This document shows positions 61,616 through 64,000 of a stretch of DNA of 64,000 nt, piece by piece. A program made the position numbers and the translations under genes. Below the pieces are notes generated by a model. The model had not been told where the DNA came from. It made no database searches and worked only from the letters and a program-made list of their open reading frames with translations. The DNA is from Acidaminobacter sp. Its GTDB lineage: Bacteria; Bacillota; Clostridia; Peptostreptococcales; Acidaminobacteraceae. How positions within the stretch are numbered: the stretch's first letter is position 1; each line of letters begins with the position of its first letter. The stretch spans positions 16,969 to 80,968 of the forward strand of contig NZ_JAOTSB010000015.1 in the NCBI RefSeq assembly GCF_030247605.1. Direction: 5' to 3'.

Positions 61616-62902
61616 CTAAAGCAAAAACACCTTGACCTGTTCGCCAGCCTTGACTGTACCGCCTTCAAGCGGCGCTATGACATAGCCGTCCGCGTTGGCT
61701 ATGTAGGTGATCAGGCCGGATTTACCCCTGAGCGGCATGGCCGTCATTGCCCCCTCACCTTCGGTGAGTCTGACCATGTGAAAGGTCGTCCGCCCATCTT
61801 CCGGGCCGATGGTCTCTTTCAGCTCAGCGTAGCAAAAGGGGTGATGAATGTCAAAGCCAAACTGGTTGATCAGCTCACTGACAAGCACTATGAATCCGAC
61901 GACCGTTGAGACGGGATTGCCGGGGAGCAAAACGATCGGCTTCCCATTCATGGCGGCGACGCCAATAGGCTTTCCTGGCTTGATGTTCATGCCGTGAAAG
62001 AGAAGCCCCTCATCCGACAAACTTTCAACAACTGCCGGGATGTAGTCCTTCTTTCCAACGCTGCTGCCGCCCGAGGTGATCAGGAGATCACACTGATCGA
62101 TTTCACTTTTAATGTAATTCTCAACCGCTTCGTAGGTATCTTCCAGGCGTGTCAGCTTCACCGGCCCAAGCCCCCACTCACGGGCTATGCCTGCCAGAAC
62201 AGTGCCGTTGATGTCCCTGATCTTTCCGGGGCTGAGAGGAGCATCAATGTCCACCAGCTCGTCACCAGTTGTGGCGATCGACAGGCTCGGCGGCACAATC
62301 ACCTCGACCTCGTTAAAGCCCAGCATGCCCAGCACGCCTAGATCATAGCGGGTCAAACGCCTGCCCCTTTTGATGATTTTTTCGCCCGTCTTGACATCTT
62401 CACCTTTTCGGATAATGTTGCTGCCGGACTGAAGGGGAAGGATATGGAATGCAGGTGATAGATCCGTTTTAGCCAGGTTTTTGAATAGAATTTGATCACC
62501 GTTTTGTACGGTCTCTTCAATTTTGACTACGGCGTCATAAACATCGGGCAAAAAACCTCCTGTAGGGATGTAGACGCAGTTAGCTTCATTAGTGCTTTCA
62601 GGCAGCGCCGCTTCAGCACCCATCATGACTTCGCCAATCAGCTTGAGGGCTGGCATACCCTCTGTAAGGGTCTTCGGATCTTCAAACAGCTTTGAGATCA
62701 CTGCGGTTTTTACTGCGTAGCCATCCACCGTAGATTTATCAAATGGCGGCATATCCTGATCCGCCACCAAATCGCTTGCGAGATACCGGCCTAACGCCTC
62801 AAACAGGGTCACGCGTTCTGTTTTGACCGGACGCTCAGAAAAACACTTGCGTATAATGGCCTTAGCCTCTTCTATTTCGATCAGCGGACGAATGGGTTTC
62901 AT
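61616..62902 (-). CDS. moeA: Molybdopterin molybdenumtransferase MoeA
   Basis: A 428-residue MoeA-family enzyme inserting molybdate into adenylated molybdopterin. 'LASDLVADQDMPPFDKSTVDGYAV' is the N-terminal motif, 'ITSGGSSVGKKDYIPAVVE' the MoCF-domain ligand site, and 'LLPGNPVSTVVGFIVLV' the conserved loop. The usual 'GLPGNP' is present as 'LLPGNP'. GGAGG precedes the ATG. A copy of the 10-mer lies in the coding region. Confidence 0.94.
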   Translation of the reverse strand: MKPIRPLIEIEEAKAIIRKCFSERPVKTERVTLFEALGRYLASDLVADQDMPPFDKSTVDGYAVKTAVISKLFEDPKTLTEGMPALKLIGEVMMGAEAALPESTNEANCVYIPTGGFLPDVYDAVVKIEETVQNGDQILFKNLAKTDLSPAFHILPLQSGSNIIRKGEDVKTGEKIIKRGRRLTRYDLGVLGMLGFNEVEVIVPPSLSIATTGDELVDIDAPLSPGKIRDINGTVLAGIAREWGLGPVKLTRLEDTYEAVENYIKSEIDQCDLLITSGGSSVGKKDYIPAVVESLSDEGLLFHGMNIKPGKPIGVAAMNGKPIVLLPGNPVSTVVGFIVLVSELINQFGFDIHHPFCYAELKETIGPEDGRTTFHMVRLTEGEGAMTAMPLRGKSGLITYIANADGYVIAPLEGGTVKAGEQVKVFLL

Positions 62903-63195
62903 GAGTCGAGCCTCCTTGATAAACCATTAGGAAATTGGTGTCAGACACCTACTTCCATCTTAATTGAATTTTATTATAGGTCCACCGGAATGTAAAGGCG
63001 TTATTCTCCAAAAAATATAGCGACTGCTTGTGAACAGTTGACAAACTGTTCAACGACAACCTTTGAGCCACGTTCACCGACCATATAAATTACTTAAAAA
63101 ACTTGGACAACGTAAGGTATAATAGACTTGAAGTCAAAATATTCTATTCGCTCAAAATAAACCATACCGCTTTTCACCCTATAAGGAGGCTTTTT
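62903..63195. promoter_or_regulatory. Divergent control region of moeA and mogA
   Basis: It holds a perfect 9-base dyad TGAACAGTT-GACA-AACTGTTCA (63031-63052), a TATAAT (63118-63123) about 70 bases before mogA with no good -35, and a partial copy of the GGTGTC palindrome at 62937-62949. The dyad is a candidate operator for both directions. Confidence 0.5.
62937..62949. repeat. GGTGTC-palindrome repeat, short copy
   Basis: GGTGTCAGACACC lies between the moeA start and the dyad at 63031. Its flanks are poorly symmetric compared with the other copies. Confidence 0.7.
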
Positions 63196-63774
63196 ATGTC
63201 TACAAAAACCGCATACCGCATAGCCGTTCTGACTGCCAGTGACAAAGGCGCCAAAGGCGAACGCGAAGACGCCAGCGGCGACCTGATCCGTGCCACTATG
63301 CAGACTGAAGGCTACGAAATCGCGGAATCTATCCTCGTGGCGGATGAATGGGATGAAATCGCGGCGCATTTGAGACGCCTCAGCGATTCAGGTGAGATCG
63401 ACCTCATCCTGACCACTGGCGGCACCGGCTTTTCACCCAGAGATTTTACGCCCGAGGCGACAAAAGATGTCATTGACAGGGAGGTCCCAGGCATTCCCGA
63501 AGCCATGCGCCGACGCAGCATGGAGATCACACCCCGCGGCATGCTCTCTCGCGCCGCAGCCGGAATTCGGGGCAGAACGCTGATTGTAAACCTTCCCGGA
63601 AGCCCAAAAGCCGTCGCGGAGAATCTCGAGGTTCTTCTGCAGTCCCTGGAGCACGCCCTAGACATCCTGGTGGGCACAGCCCGTGACTGCGCCAGAGATC
63701 GGGATCATGAAGACAAACACAATCACAGTCACGAGCACCCTCATGAACACCAGGAAATCAAACACCCGCATTAA
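63196..63774 (+). CDS. MogA/MoaB-type molybdopterin adenylyltransferase with His-rich tail
   Basis: A 192-residue MoCF-domain protein. 'RIAVLTASDKGAKGEREDASGDLI', 'DLILTTGGTGFSPRDFTPEATKDVI' and 'LIVNLPGSPKAVAENLEVLL' are family motifs. It should activate molybdopterin with AMP before MoeA acts. The last 25 residues are rich in His, Asp and Glu (six His-X-His-like pairs), which looks like a metal-binding tail. GGAGG precedes the ATG at 63196. It is divergent from moeA. Confidence 0.9.
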   Translation: MSTKTAYRIAVLTASDKGAKGEREDASGDLIRATMQTEGYEIAESILVADEWDEIAAHLRRLSDSGEIDLILTTGGTGFSPRDFTPEATKDVIDREVPGIPEAMRRRSMEITPRGMLSRAAAGIRGRTLIVNLPGSPKAVAENLEVLLQSLEHALDILVGTARDCARDRDHEDKHNHSHEHPHEHQEIKHPH

Positions 63775-63780
63775 TGATAG

Positions 63781-63802
63781 AAAGGGCCAGATTAGGCCCT
63801 TT
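63781..63802 (+). terminator. Terminator of mogA
   Basis: AAAGGGCC (63781-63788) pairs with GGCCCTTT (63795-63802), followed by a T-run. Confidence 0.92.
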
Positions 63803-63809
63803 TTTTGAG

Positions 63810-63840
63810 GCGAAACTCGGTGTCTGACACCGAGTTTCGC
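63810..63840. repeat. GGTGTC-palindrome repeat, perfect 31-base dyad
   Basis: A perfect dyad of 15-base arms around a central T: GCGAAACTCGGTGTC and its complement. It lies 7 bases beyond the mogA terminator. Confidence 0.85.
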
Positions 63841-64000
63841 AACCCAACGTGCACCTCGCGGCTGGCGCCTATTGCTCCGCCCACAGCCACACTCCGTGTG
63901 GCCGCAGGCTGCGCTTCGGTATCGGGCTGCGCCCTATACAAAGAAAAGTGGTCCCACCCTTCAGCGAGCAAGCTCTCTTCCATGGGCTGTTCCTCTGTTC
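63841..64000. other. Unassigned GC-rich sequence at the window end
   Basis: A GC-rich stretch with the hairpin GCCACAC-tcc-GTGTGGC (63886-63902). A minus-strand frame crosses it and ends in the palindrome at 63810, which looks like a chance frame. No gene is supported. Confidence 0.4.

Larger units (their letters stand above)
30473..61814. repeat. Iterated 10-mer GCCGATGGTC, 12 exact copies
   Basis: Exact copies, plus orientation: 35302-35311, 40680-40689, 46932-46941, 48723-48732, 53304-53313, 58991-59000, 61805-61814. Minus orientation: 30473-30482, 31751-31760, 37779-37788, 41932-41941, 51517-51526. One-mismatch copies: 30447, 35103, 43352, 50572 and 57217. Flanks are not conserved. Four exact copies are intergenic (31751, 35302, 37779, 58991); the rest lie in genes in several reading frames. 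No exact copy is found in 1-28,738. Confidence 0.85.

Noticed and set aside
30473..61814. 10-mer explained as KOPS or Chi
   Set aside because: These are strand-skewed relative to replication. Here 7 copies are in one orientation and 5 in the other with no segregation along the window.
30473..61814. 10-mer explained by a common dipeptide or codon bias
   Set aside because: It is read in different frames as different residues and also occurs in intergenic DNA.
63792..63983. Minus-strand 63-codon frame at the window end
   Set aside because: It ends within the palindrome and a terminator, has no family match and no clear ribosome site in view.
1..64000. tRNA or rRNA genes
   Set aside because: I looked for tRNA-like or rRNA-like stretches in the gaps and saw none that I could support.

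Overview
The window joins two kinds of DNA. Bases 1 to about 28,740 are AT-rich and read almost entirely on the minus strand; they are one end of an integrated conjugative element. Bases about 28,740 to 64,000 are visibly more GC-rich and hold a chromosomal backbone (murB-PHP-rapZ-yvcK, whiA-dnaE-pfkA-pyk, molybdopterin genes) typical of Clostridia/Eubacteriales. The GerMN and SLH/CAP secreted proteins, YvcK, WhiA, the peptidase and amino-acid or peptide transporters and the Moco genes suggest a Gram-positive, probably amino-acid-fermenting anaerobe. I cannot name the genus from sequence alone.

Element, read in the direction of transcription (right to left). Near the chromosomal junction, short cargo units each end in their own terminator: a duplicated-domain hypothetical with an Imm5-like immunity protein, a rifampin ADP-ribosyltransferase (Arr), an unknown 229-residue protein and a DUF4314 protein. 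Next come a winged-helix protein, a Dam-type methylase, small accessory proteins and SpoVG. A complete Tad (type IVc) pilus module follows: two Flp-like prepilins, the prepilin peptidase TadV, CpaB, TadZ, the ATPase TadA, TadB/TadC and TadE-like pseudopilins. After it come a large secreted Trp-rich protein and the type IV secretion core (VirB2-like, VirB6/TrbL-like, VirB3-like, VirB4, M23 peptidase). An amidoligase/gamma-glutamylcyclotransferase pair is embedded there. The DNA-processing end has DUF6103/DUF3846/DUF6329 proteins, a candidate oriT with iterated GGTGCTGT boxes, a ribbon-helix-helix accessory protein, a MobP-type relaxase fused to Sel1 repeats, a tiny basic ORF and the start of a primase/toprim protein that runs off the window. 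Integrase and VirD4 are not in view and should lie to the left.

Chromosome. rlmD abuts the element at its 3' end, which suggests the integration site. It is followed by divergent GerMN and SLH-CAP secreted proteins, a hydrolase and an alpha-toroid protein, then the run whiA, dnaE, pfkA, pyk, thioesterase, aldo/keto reductase and glycerate kinase (transcribed right to left). A roughly 10-kb block separates whiA from yvcK, genes that are usually neighbours. It carries a Nudix hydrolase, a PAS/sigma-54 activator, PepD, a YfcC carrier, an APC permease with a textbook sigma-54 promoter, a TRAP permease and a Ddl-like ATP-grasp ligase. Then come yvcK-rapZ-PHP-murB and MOSC-moaA-moeA with divergent mogA.

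The most striking unexplained signal is the 10-mer GCCGATGGTC: 12 exact copies, in both orientations and several reading frames, across the 35-kb chromosomal part and none in the 28.7-kb element. Second is a family of GGTGTCTGACACC palindromes in chromosomal intergenic regions. In the element, six otherwise unrelated proteins end in short methionine-rich tails.
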